This document shows positions 22,395-37,500 of a stretch of 64,000 nucleotides of DNA, piece by piece. Source of the stretch: Halisarca cf. caerulea (taxonomy: Eukaryota > Porifera > Demospongiae > Chondrillida > Halisarcidae); the NCBI GenBank assembly GCA_963170055.1, contig CAUJGJ010000083.1, positions 729,101-793,100 of the forward strand, given 5' to 3'. The notes under the pieces were generated by a model. That model had not been told where the DNA came from. It did not search any database and worked only from the letters and a program-made list of their open reading frames with translations. A program made the position numbers and the translations under genes. Each line of letters begins with the position of its first letter. Positions within the stretch are counted from its first letter, which is position 1.

Positions 22395-23657
22395 ATGTGT
22401 GTGTGTGTGTGTTTGTCACTGTATAAGTGTGTAGTGAATGCATGGTAAACATGTAGTATAAATGGTAATGGCTGTATTTCAGAAGAATTTTGATGTATGC
22501 AGGAAAAAAGGCATTTCACTATGCTATGTCGGTGCATGTTCTTCTCAAGGCAATCTACAAGTCAAACATGCATCTCACTACAAGCATTTCTTCACCTACT
22601 GTCGAAAAGACAGAAAAAGCAAAGTGTGGTGATAAAAATTTCAGCATCTGAACACGACAATAGGTTCAAACGACTCTTTATATTCATAAGTGGCCTGAAA
22701 GATTCCTGGAGCTTGGTAGCAGAAATCACACCTGTTATGTCCAGGGGGTTACGTTGTTTTCCGAGGTCTCCTTCCACAAAACAAGGGACATAACTCAAAC
22801 GGTAGAAGGTACGTAGAAAGCTCCAGGAATCTTTCACCGTGGTTGGAACTACTGGGAATCCAATGGCACTATTGCTGTTGCTCCGAGTTATTTACCACCG
22901 TGATTTTGAAAGTAAATTTCCACTCGAATGACACTCTTCTTCAGACTGTAGTCACTTGCTCTCACATGAAAATTGGTATGTTCGAAAATGTCACCATTCA
23001 CTTCATTAAGAGGGAGTAAACAATTCGATCTGATGTCACTTCGGGTTAGATCACCCCCCCCCTCACATGACAAGACCTTTGAGGGTGTTGTACTTTGACA
23101 ACATGTGTAACTTAAAAACCACATACACGTCCCATTGTGACCTATTCTGGCCTTCATATAGGCATAACATACCTGCGTTAGCCATGTGTTTGTGTGTTAT
23201 TTTTAACTGTGTTGTGTTGGAGGATCTATGGTTCTATATTATTAATTTGTGTATTTTCTGTTGTAGTATTCCAAGTGGGACCACCCCTGCGCTCATCAAG
23301 TATCTCAGTTGTGTTGGTATTCCTGCTGAGTGCACCTTTGAAAAGGCTACTCCTGATTGTACTCCTTCGATGAATGCTGCTATTAGTTGCTGTGAGTTGT
23401 GCGCGCATGTGTGGATGTGTGCGTGCGTGCATGCATGTGTATGTGTATCGATACCTTTTGTGCACACTAACGTAGCCTTCTGTTTCTGACCTTGTCTGAT
23501 CTCTTCAGCTCTTACTCCTGGTCAAGCAGCTGGTATTAGTATAGGTGTCCTCCTCCTCTGTCTTCTCGTCACCTGCATTCCCATCCTCATCTGCTGCTGT
23601 TGCTGCTGTGGACTGTGTGCCTGTGCAACATCTGGAGGGGGCTACCAGAAAATGTAG
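17813..23657 (+). CDS. Single-SRCR-domain transmembrane receptor (gene B)
   Basis: Exons 17813-17858, 17927-18140, 23267-23391 and 23509-23657 join to 534 nt (177 aa). Exon 1 encodes the signal peptide MKTVAFIVVLTACLLG. Exons 2 and 3 make one SRCR domain with six cysteines (TPVCG, LICQNLGY, YLSC, ECTF, DCTP, AAISC), the group A set, split by a phase-2 intron as group A domains usually are. NST in exon 2 is a likely N-glycosylation site. Exon 4 gives a stalk, a GIGIG-type membrane helix, six cysteines suited to palmitoylation, and a short tail ending YQKM. Expected topology is type I at the cell surface. SRCR domains bind microbial or self polyanionic ligands in other animals; the ligand here is unknown. 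Introns are 68, 5126 and 117 bp. Gene C is the closest relative. Confidence 0.82.
18404..18485 (+). mobile_element. Solo end or MITE related to the 52-58 kb transposon (gene B intron 2)
   Basis: The sequence starts TAGTCTGGCGTAGCTCAGA and continues with GCCATTTTGGGGA and GGGTCTGGC, following the terminal inverted repeat of the element at 52034-58171 in the same order with about 25-30% differences. The flanking DNA matches gene C around 28164, so it was inserted before B and C duplicated. Confidence 0.7.
18490..19388 (+). other. Gene B intron 2 DNA paralogous to gene C intron 2
   Basis: About 1.6 kb from 18300 to 19850 is recognisably the same sequence as 28090-29720. Shared phrases include GCGTGTAGCTTGTGGTTGACT, AGAAGAATTTTTAATGTCA and GATTGGCTACACAGAACTATG. 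No exon is seen. Confidence 0.65.
19389..19566. mobile_element. Short inverted-repeat element (GTGAAGCCTCAGTAATCC type)
   Basis: It begins GTGAAGCCTCAGTAATCCAAC and ends TTAGATTATAGAGGCTCCAC, its approximate inverse. Related elements lie at 38141-38334 and 63350-63515. It is absent from the matching place in gene C, so it was inserted after the B-C duplication. Confidence 0.6.
20636..20703. repeat. (GT)n left of a TIR element
   Basis: About 33 GT units end exactly where the inverted-repeat element at 20704-22330 begins. A second GT tract resumes on its far side. Confidence 0.95.
20704..22330. mobile_element. 1.6-kb TIR element inserted in a GT microsatellite
   Basis: The left end GCCGCATGTGGGACATGTCC (20704) and right end GGACATGTCCCACATGTGGC (22311-22330) are inverse complements with one mismatch. 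GT repeats lie on both outer sides. The interior is about 1.6 kb without a convincing protein frame, so the element appears non-autonomous. It lies in intron 2 of gene B. Confidence 0.65.
22331..22411. repeat. (GT)n right of the TIR element
   Basis: The GT repeat has ATGTGC interruptions and continues the microsatellite broken by the element. The matching site in gene C intron 2 (30032-30140) is one unbroken GT block. Confidence 0.9.
22697..22835. repeat. Inverted repeat with 18-bp perfect arms
   Basis: GAAAGATTCCTGGAGCTT at 22697-22714 faces its exact complement at 22818-22835, with a loop of about 100 bp. It is a small foldback of unknown origin in intron 2 of gene B. Confidence 0.7.
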
Positions 23658-24363
23658 TTGGAGGAAGGTTTGCAGGACCTCGTGGCTATATACCTGCATG
23701 CCTTGACTGTATTTGTTAGCGCTGAAGAATAATTTTTCATTCATTGTTCATTTTATATACATAATTTTAAGTAAGTCTCAATAGTTGACCATTTCTGTAT
23801 CTGGAATGTGTACATTTCTGGAATATTATCTTATTTGATATTGATTGATTGTAACTGTTCTGCGTACTAATTTAGATGGATTTATTGAACCAGATTCCAT
23901 TTATAATATTATTCATGACAAGCCAAGACATGAGTGTGTTTGAATCAAGTGTGGACTAGCATGTACCTTGAACAGGGTTGCATATGCGTACATACATACT
24001 TATATAATAATATATATCATCCGATTCAGCATATATATAACATTTTGGTATATACGTACCTCATTATACTGGCCTAATCATAGCATTAAATTGCATGTTG
24101 AAATTTCACTAATCATGCAATCAATAATAATACGTATATGGTGCACCATGCCATAAAAATGAGGTACTAGGACATACAATAGTCCATGCAATGAAGTACG
24201 GCACATGCATGTGTACCAAAGATCGAAAGCAATTGATATAATTTTATCATTAAAGTCAATAAAAGTTATGCATACTTGCATGGAATCCCAACCATGCAGG
24301 CTGCCTAGATCGCAGATCAGACACCATATATGGCCATGCCACCCGGTGTATTAATTTTCACTT
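23658..24363. other. 3' flank of gene B and intergenic DNA
   Basis: The first bases after the stop (GTTGGAGGAAG) are conserved after the stop codons of A, B, C and E. Beyond that the DNA is AT-rich with no gene seen. Confidence 0.45.
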
Positions 24364-25275
24364 GCAGGCATACATGCAGCACAGGCAGCACATGCAGCAC
24401 ATGCAGCACATGCAGCACAAGCAGCACAAGCAGCACATGCAGCACATGTAGCACATGCAGCACAAGCAGCACAAGCAGCACATGCAGCACAAGCAGCACA
24501 TGCAGCACATGTAGCACAAGCAGCACATGCAACACAAGCAGCACATGCAGCACAAGCAGCACATGCAGCACAAGCAGCACAAGCAGCACATGCAGCACAT
24601 GTAGCACATGCAGCACATGTAGCACATGCAGCACAAGCAGCACATGCAGCACATGCAGCACATGCAGCACAAGCAGCACATGCAGCACATGTAGCACATG
24701 CAGCACATGCAGCACATGCAGCACATGCAGCACAAGCAGCACATGCAGCACAAGTAGCACATGTAGCACATGCAGCACATGTAGCACATGCAGCACAAGC
24801 AGCACATGCAGCACAAGCAGCACATGCAGCACATGTAGCACATGCAGCACATGCAGCACAAGCAGCACGAGCAGCACATGCAGCACAAGCAGCACATGCA
24901 GCACATGTAGCACATGCAGCACAAGCAGCACAAGCAGCACATGCAGCACAAGCTGCACATGCAGCACAAGCAGCACATGCAGCACATGTAGCACATGCAG
25001 CACATGCAGCACAAGCAGCACGAGCAGCACATGCAGCACATGTAGCACATGCAGCACAAGCAGCACAAGCAGCACATGCAGCACAAGCTGCACATGCAGC
25101 ACAAGCTGCACATGCAGCACAAGCAGCACATGCAGCACATGTAGCACAGGCAGCACAAGCAGCACATGCAGCACATGTAGCACATGCAGCACATGTAGCA
25201 CAGGCAGCACATGCAGCACAAGCAGTACATGCAGCACAAGCAGCACATGCAGCACAAGCAGCACATGTAGCAGTG
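24364..25275. repeat. 9-bp minisatellite of about 100 copies
   Basis: The array alternates CAGCACATG and CAGCACAAG with rare variants (TAGCACATG, CTGCACATG, CAGCACGAG) and keeps strict 9-bp spacing over roughly 910 bp. Because nine is a multiple of three, all six frames stay open for up to 350 codons. The predicted Ser-Thr-Cys, Ala-Ala-Cys and Leu-Val-Leu-His proteins are artefacts unless a transcript shows otherwise. Confidence 0.95.
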
Positions 25276-25879
25276 GCCAGAATGCATGTAGCTGATCCAG
25301 GGGAGTAGGAAGATACTGGGCATTGGAGGGGCCAGATCAATGTATGTGCCTGGGTACATTTATGGCAACATAATAATATGCATGTATTTTTCACTTTATT
25401 GATAATAAGCATGTATTATTGTATGTGAACGTAATAACACTATTGACAAATTCAGCTAAAATTAATGCTAAAATTGCCAATTTGAAAGTATCACCCCCTA
25501 CCTGATTTATTTTTTGATCGATCCATTTCTCAGGGAACCTGGCCTCTCCTGTTATGTACCTTATTGGGGGGCCCAGCCCCTCCTCCTGATTCATTGAAGG
25601 GGGGGCATGCAGGCCCTTCCTGCTGGTTTATTGGGGGGGCACTACCCCCCCCCCCCCCGTTCCTACTTTACGGTGATCTCTTATCTGAACATCTGGAAAA
25701 CAATACCATACTCTACCCAATTCAATCAGGTTTTAGAAATGGTCATTAATAAGTCAATCACTTTTATCTAATGGATTCGTGGTACAAGTCCCTTGACAAT
25801 GGACATTTCATTAGACCAGGTATAAATATAATTATTATTATTGCCAGTATTTGTGGACATTTCTGAGGTATTTGATTAT
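25276..25879. other. Intergenic DNA with G-run foldback
   Basis: Near 25565-25665 there are several GGGGGG/CCCCCC runs ending GTTCCTAC, like the ends of the element at 5576-6505. No gene is seen. Confidence 0.4.
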
Positions 25880-26520
25880 GTAAACCATGAACTCAGTACT
25901 ATACTGCTATCACAAGTACATGCAATGTGTTATTGCTTATGCAATATTGTTGCTCACAGCTGTGAATTAGTGTGTTCTGTGAATGAAGAGCAGCCATCCT
26001 AATAATGAGGGTGTAACCATCCTTGTATGCTCCATCTTAAATAGCCTATCTTCCACCTTATAATATGTACTAAATTAAATTTATAAAAATTTTGAAAAGA
26101 TACTTCCAAACTGCTTTGAGGACCAATGAGCACCCATGCAGGTAGACTGGTGGCTCATTGTCTTCTGTTACATGCGAGTATATATAGGGGGTACCTTCCT
26201 TTAGTGGTACCCATGGTGACCTTTGGGTCACTTGGTGGAAGGTGACTAGAGAGAGGAAGTGGTGTGCATAAGGTTGCATTCACCGGATTCGGGTTTGTTA
26301 ACCACTGGGGGAGGTGGTGAGGAAGGGTAGGTGTTTATAACTATACGACTATTTGTATCCACCCATGCAGCCTACCTGACTTTGAGAGAAGAACAAGGGG
26401 AGAAGGAAACTCATTTGCCAGAACATGTGTCTCTTGCAAGATCTTAACACTCTCCTGGAAAGACAAGCAGTATTGATTCATGCTTTTTTTCTTGTTAAAT
26501 ATGTTTTGATCAACTATACT
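25880..26520 (+). repeat. Long dispersed repeat, copy 3
   Basis: This copy has the same order of landmarks as the repeats at 12900-13830 and 15180-16370. It lacks the insertion seen in copy 2 and is shortened at its start. Confidence 0.75.
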
Positions 26521-26715
26521 AACACTTTTAATGGATTGTCATTGCATATATGCATGACAGGCTTCTATAAATTATTTGTAGAACAGTAGCATAATACTAT
26601 ATAGTCAAAACATGCATGCCGTTCTCTGCAATGCCATGATATACTGTTTGCATCTTATAAATGAACATATAACTATATAATTACAATATTATTCACGTAG
26701 TACCTGTCCAATTAT

Positions 26716-26945
26716 ATGTACACACAATGCATGCACACCATCTCTCTCTTACATACATATGTATACACAATGCATGCACACCATCTCTCTCTTACATACA
26801 TATGTACGCACAATGCATGCACACCATCTCTCTCTTACATACATATGTACGCACAATGCATGCACACCATCTCTCTTTTACATACATATGTACGCACAAT
26901 GCATGCACACCATCTCTCTCTTACATACATATGTACGCACAATAC
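26716..26945 (+). repeat. 43-bp minisatellite, five copies
   Basis: The unit contains AATGCATGCACACCATCTC followed by TCTCTTACATACATATGTA. It repeats every 43 bp from 26726 with very few differences. It is intergenic between genes B and C. Confidence 0.92.
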
Positions 26946-27608
26946 GCGCACACACATATGCACACACAAAATATCCAGTCCTGGTACTGTAACATGTACA
27001 GTGGAAGGTCAGACACTATAACGAATCGAGCGCAAAGGCACTGAAAATTCTTCGTATTCACTATTATAACCAGTTACACTTTCATAGTAGAACATTAATA
27101 ATTAACTGGGTCACATGAATTTGTTCACTATAATATTATGCATGCATAAATTCACTGTTACATTAAGAGTGTTCTAATTATAGAGTTGCCATATAATGTG
27201 CTTACTGTATAAGGCTAATGTTGCTTAACCTTGCCTGAAGTTAGCTATCTTACAACCATTGCACAAAATACTTTTTCTTTGTGGGATGATTGATCGTAAC
27301 AACCATGCAGACATGTTGTCCACATTTCCTTCATATATTTCATTACGTCATGTGGAGGAAAAGGTGTAGTTTTATTACAACTTGCAATTCGTATAGATAA
27401 TATAATAGTAGTATAGTAGAGAGTCTATTATATAATATTATACCGTATGCGCTCACATTTCAAATTTCACGAATGGCCGATTTTTGTATTCTGCATGACT
27501 GTACTGTACCATGTAGTACGTCACTGTACGTCAGCAGAGCAAAAATAAATATACCGGTACGCGCGGTCGATTCAAGAGAATAGTTGTGAGTTTTCGTCTC
27601 AAATAATA
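26946..27608. other. Upstream region of SRCR gene C
   Basis: No exon is seen. A TATA-like AAATAAATATA lies near 27542, about 60 bp before the ATG. TACGTCA words nearby (27517-27532) resemble half CRE sites. GTCTCAA just before the ATG is shared with gene B. Confidence 0.35.
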
Positions 27609-32004
<4,396 letters not shown>

Positions 32005-32499
32005 TTGGAGGAAGATGTGGGTTGCCAGGACCTCGTGACTACCTCATGCATAAGTTGTAAGACATGCCTAGCTATATTTGTCAGCATAATATATAGAAGG
32101 TTTCATTCATTGTTCATTTTACACAATAATCAAGTCTCAATAATTGACCATTTCTGTACCTGGAATGTGGCATTTTTCGTGAAAGCTTATTCGATATCGA
32201 TCAATTGTAATCTACATTATGCATAATAATTTAGATTGATTAATTCAATCAGAATCTGTCCATATAATAATCACAAATGCATATGAAATGCATGAGCAGA
32301 CTATGTTAACTCGTATTAAACAGTCAAGTTTGGACTATATAGCCTACATGCGTTATAAGGGTGCGCACATGCAGGGTTCTATCCAGTGGGGGTGGGGGGT
32401 GGGAGGAAGCTTCCACCCCCAAAAAGTTCCACCCCAAACTCCCCAGCTTCCACCCCCAAAAAATTCCAACTGCAATACAAATTACTACGGAGTAGGCCC
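32005..32499. other. 3' flank of gene C
   Basis: The conserved GTTGGAGGAAG follows the stop. TCTCAATAATTGACCATTTCTGTACCTGG at about 32136 matches the 3' flank of gene B near 23778. No new gene is seen. Confidence 0.45.
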
Positions 32500-32673
32500 T
32501 ACTTGAGTGTCAAAATTTACCTTTTATGATCTAAAATGGCCTCAAATACAAACTTGTATAACCTAAAAACTCAAATTCTCCCTAGGGGGCATGCCCCCAG
32601 ACCCCTCTAGTTAAGTACGTATACTCCTGCACTCCATAATATATCCGGGTGTGCACAAACATACACACACACG

Positions 32674-32765
<92 letters not shown>

Positions 32766-32973
32766 TGTACACACATCTATGCACATACACAGGCACTCGT
32801 TTCACTACTATAGAGAAGGCCCTACTTGAGTGTCAAAATCAGCATTGAATGGTCAAAAATGGCCTCAAGTGCAACATTATATAACCTAAAAACTCAAATT
32901 TTCCCAAGGGAGGCATGCCTCCAGATCCCTCTATTTAAGTACGTACACTCCTGCACTCCATATATGGGCATTC

Positions 32974-33051
<78 letters not shown>

Positions 33052-33250
33052 ACACACACGCACGCACGTACACACATGTGTGCACATGTATACACACAGG
33101 TACTCATTTTACTATAGAGAACGCCCTATACTTGAGTGTGAAAATTGGCCTTGAATGGTCTAAAATGGCCTCAAATGCAACATTATCTCACCTAAAATCT
33201 CGAATTTTCCCTGGGGGGGCATGCCATCAGACCCCCCTAGTTTCATACAC
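32500..33250 (+). repeat. Tandem 310-bp repeat units containing (CA)n
   Basis: Two full units and part of a third start at about 32505, 32815 and 33122. Each has CTTGAGTGT.AAAAT, AAAATGGCCTCAA, ACCTAAAA.CTC, a GGCATGCC foldback, CTCCTGCACTCCAT and then a CA tract (32657-32760 and 32980-33058). Microsatellite and flanks were duplicated together. Confidence 0.85.
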
Positions 33251-34526
33251 ATATATATACCCCTGCACTCCATAACATTATCTGCATGCACTTCTATTAT
33301 CACTACACTGCATGTGTTTTATGTCTAGGATACCACATATACATACATCATAGATACCGTAGATGCTGATTTTTTGCTAGGATGATATTTTTGCTAATTA
33401 GCAGGTTAGGCTGTGATCACAAAAATTTAGGAGTCATTTGCTGCCATTATCTGTACAGGTATTGTGTGTGTACAGTGTCAACCGCAAAAATTAGATTACA
33501 AATGTTCTTCAGTATGCATTAGCAAAATTTTAAGCCCGTAAAATAATCCGCATCTATGATATTCTATGCTACGTAATATAGAATATCTATGCATACACGT
33601 ACCTGACCCCCCTACTATACTTTGTAATTATCCCCCCATCACCCTGCTATATACATACAATACATGCATCAAATCTATGTGTATATCTTGCGCGGCAGTC
33701 ATTCACTGTAATACTCAAGCTTCCCCCCCCCCCCCAAAATTTTAATCCTAGATGGAACCCTGAAATGCCATACACAGTCTTTATATTTTCAACATAATTC
33801 TTTGTTACCTCATTCTACCTAATACTTAGCATTGCATGTAATAACTTTGTTACATGAGCATAAACACACTGTGCTATACATGGAAGTTGTTATGGAGGAT
33901 GTACGAATTACAGAGCATAGTATTATGGAGTACCATAGTACTCTATATGTAGGATAGACACTGAAAAACATGGCCGCCATGCATTAGCGGAAATTTTACA
34001 TCACGCAAATATGTATATGCTAGGGTATGTAGGAATTTGCATATGGTCCAACTAAACTCTGTCTAGCCCTGTACCCATCTAGCCTCATGTATGTATAGCC
34101 CTATGCCCATTTTGCCCTTTGCCCACCTATATCCCTGTGCCTGTTTTACAACTTACCCTTGTTCCTTCCAAGTGTTTTTGGAGGATTGTTTTTGGTAGAG
34201 CCTTTTTGCATGGTTCTGTGTCAATCCTACATCCTTTTACCATTTTTATACACCCCAAATATACATGCACCTAGTCCAATTAAATTTAACTTGGTCCAGC
34301 TATATAGCTATAGCCCTATATGCTGTCTAGCCTCATGTCATGTGCATACCATGCCAGCCATCTTGCATAAATTATAAATTAATCATAAGTTCCGATCATT
34401 AATTTTCTAGATCTGGTCATGGAGTAGTCACGCGACACTTGAGTTCGACCCCAGTTCGTGTACTCTCCTCATCTTGTGATTTTTTGGCCGAAAACAGTTG
34501 TTATTAGCACGGCGTATATCCGGAAG
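33251..34526. other. Intergenic DNA between genes C and D
   Basis: The stretch has an AT-rich inverted-repeat patch at about 33355-33550 (TAGATGCTGATTTTTTGCTA facing AATCCGCATCTA) and a C-run near 33722. A second copy of the 8600-8690 repeat lies at about 33920-33995. No exon is seen upstream of the gene D start. Confidence 0.4.
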
Positions 34527-37500
34527 ATGAAAAAAATAACTCTGCTGCTAGTTGCTGTCCTCTACATGTTAGGTAAGGGCACAAGTGCAAAAAATTGTAG
34601 TTGGATTTCGAATTTTGATCAAGTTATCTTAATTCGTTTGTAGAGTTTACCGCCTCTCAATCCGATTGGACACTCACGAAGATTGCCTTGGAAGGCGGTT
34701 CGATGGCGAGAGGACGCATTAGGGCTGACATTATATCTACTGTGACCAACGCTACCAACACAACCTCCGTGTGTGGAACCGTTAATTTTGACACAGCCTT
34801 CTCACTGTGCACGTTTTTGGATTACACCGTTGCTGCAGACCGAGGAACCGTCTCCAGCTTCAAGTGAGGTTTAATGATGCTGCTACAGTAGCTGTACTTG
34901 TACGTGTATGACAACGGATACTTAGATATATATTAATCCTATTATTGTCAAAAGCTAAGAGTTACAAATAATATCATGCATGCATATAATATTATGTACG
35001 TGGCAATAGTAGTAAGTCCGATATGGGGTTTAAACACCCAGAGCACAGAGTTCCCAAATTAATGAGATAGCGCTGCAGGTTGCAGGGTAAAGCTTAGCCT
35101 TTTAACATTGCAGCTTCCTTTTGGCTCTGGCAGGGCTGAGAAGATAAAGCTCCGCCAGCTAACCCCTCAAGGCACAAATTGCGAGTGGGTCTATTGTACG
35201 AGCCTGTTTGAGAGCAATATACTGGGAATTTCATACATTATGTGTATATGTGACACATTGCTCTTCTTTCTTAAGTGTGCATGGGCCATACTAAGACCAA
35301 ACACTAGTCCCGCATATATAGCCAGACCCATGCTCGCTGTGACTGACATCACCGGGTGATGTCGGTCCCCTAAAATGGCCAAGTGAGATGGGATCTGAGC
35401 TTTTCCAGACTGCAAATGTTACTTTTGTTTCTGTTCGGTACTGAAATTCTAAATTACAAAAAAGAATCTCGACCTCATTAAAATAAACCCCAAGGACCAG
35501 CTCAAGTGTCATGCATAGTAGAGAATACTTACACACAGAATTGTTCACTGTTATGCAGCCTTCCAGAATTTATTTTAATTATAAGAGGTTACTGTTACCA
35601 TATTTAATAAGTTGAAAGGGAAATATGTTGAACTGTTACATAGTATATATGTTACATATATGCTAATAAATTAAATATGTTGTTTCAATTTGTATTATTG
35701 ACAAATTGATTTGAATGGTCAATTTGGTTGTTGTTGCCCAGTGTGTACCTTTAATCATATGCACATAAGGCATGCTTTCAACTTCACAGTTAACTTTTTT
35801 GATACCATTATCCCTTAAAGTCACAGATCAATGCCAGGGGTGCCTTTTGTATTTACATGTGTATACTACTAAGCATAGTGCTCACTCTAGTCTCGTACCC
35901 AGGCTCACTTTCGCATGTTTTTTTTTGGCAGATGGAAAAAAAAGTGGGGCTGGATACGAGTACTTACTAGAGGCGATACATGTCATTATCTTTGTGCAGA
36001 TTATATTTGATTTGCATAGTTTGAATGGGTTTGCAATTTTGGCATATTTGCATCAATGCTGCATTCTGATTCTCGTGGAAATTTCATCAAATTCAGAGAA
36101 GAAAGTCCGACTCAGTAAAATATGAACAGCTATAGAATAGTGCAATTGACATCAAATAGTGTGCTGTAACCTGCCAATTGTCATGAATATTTTGCATGCA
36201 CTCAATGATCCTGATCTATTCAATATATTCTCACTTTTTTAATAGCTTCACCATGCCTGGGGTGTAATTCCAGTAAGGGTGATATTGCTGAATAATGAAG
36301 ATTGCTGTGTTTTGTATTTGGGGCATCATGACTGTCTTGCATATCATGAAGTCTATACATTTATTATTTAAAAATACAGTCTATGCTAAACGTAGACTTC
36401 ATTTTATGCAAGACATTCATGATGCTAATGATAACTTTCTTACAAGTCAAGACTTTAAACTTCAAGTTGTTAACTGCATTGAGACAGAATTCACAATTCC
36501 AGCTAAAATCATCAACTCTTAGTTGATGATCCACCACTTGGACTTGTACACCAGTGACCTGATATGATAAACGTTGGCACAAGTACCACAATGCACTGCA
36601 GTGAAGTCGAAAATTTAATGATTTACGGATGAATCAGTCTGCAGACAATAGTTGGTCCCGTGGGTTTGTTTAATTTTGATGTGGCATCTTCAAATAATAA
36701 AATAGTGACACATAAAAGTTTGCAACACCGATATGATATCATTATGCCAATTTGTTTCACTTTGCAATGTGCATCGCTAACATAAAGCCTTATTTCAGGT
36801 ATCCATATTGCCGTTTTCGCAGCTTCCTCAAAACGATAACATTTGAGCAATTCTGCCATCAAGAAGTATTTTAAATCCAGTTGTCATTCCCATTTGCAGC
36901 ACTGACAAATAGTCTAGGAATGGTCATTAGTCTAATGGCTGGTGGATGAACAAAACTATCCTAGACAAAAGGATCAAGAACGCCAACGAGGCAACAAAGA
37001 GAGCCATCTCATTGAATGTACAAAGAAAATCCAAACGGCCATGTTGGTTGTTAACGTCATATGCACATGATTGTCACGTATAACATAATGGTGACATATA
37101 TGTCTGACCATTTTGCAGATTTGAACTTGAAATGAGAACATTCATAAATGGCGATAGTGATGGCTAAAATTTTTACCCAATGAACTTGAACCCTTGCAGA
37201 GGTGAAGGAAAAGTCTAACGAAATAAAAAACTTAAGCCTCTCGGGGTATTTATTTAGTCTTTCATTTAAGAGTAAAATACGGATAAATCTTTGAACATGT
37301 GGCCATGATATAAAGAAACTTGACTCTCAAGAGTAAACCAGCAAGATCTAGCAGGTGAAATGTAATTCTCTCAGCGGTTTTTTGTCTTCATCAATGTCGC
37401 AGAAGCTTGAAGACTATTAAGGAAAGTCAAACTAAGCATCCAAGCAAACTACATTGTATGATCAATCCTAGGAGCAAAAGCAGTACACAATCATATCAGA

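Noticed and set aside
22592..22837. 81-codon minus-strand frame in gene B intron 2
   Set aside because: It spans an 18-bp inverted repeat, has no recognisable domain and no splice or promoter context.
24317..25412. Open frames of more than 300 codons on both strands
   Set aside because: They follow from the 9-bp minisatellite, whose period keeps every frame open.
26716..26945. Regular repeats with spacers, resembling a CRISPR array
   Set aside because: The whole 43-bp unit repeats with no variable spacers, in a eukaryotic intron-rich context; it is a minisatellite.
36295..36522. 75-codon frame over the gene D hairpin
   Set aside because: It arises from the inverted repeat and AT-rich flank; there is no domain, and the surrounding gene model needs no exon here.
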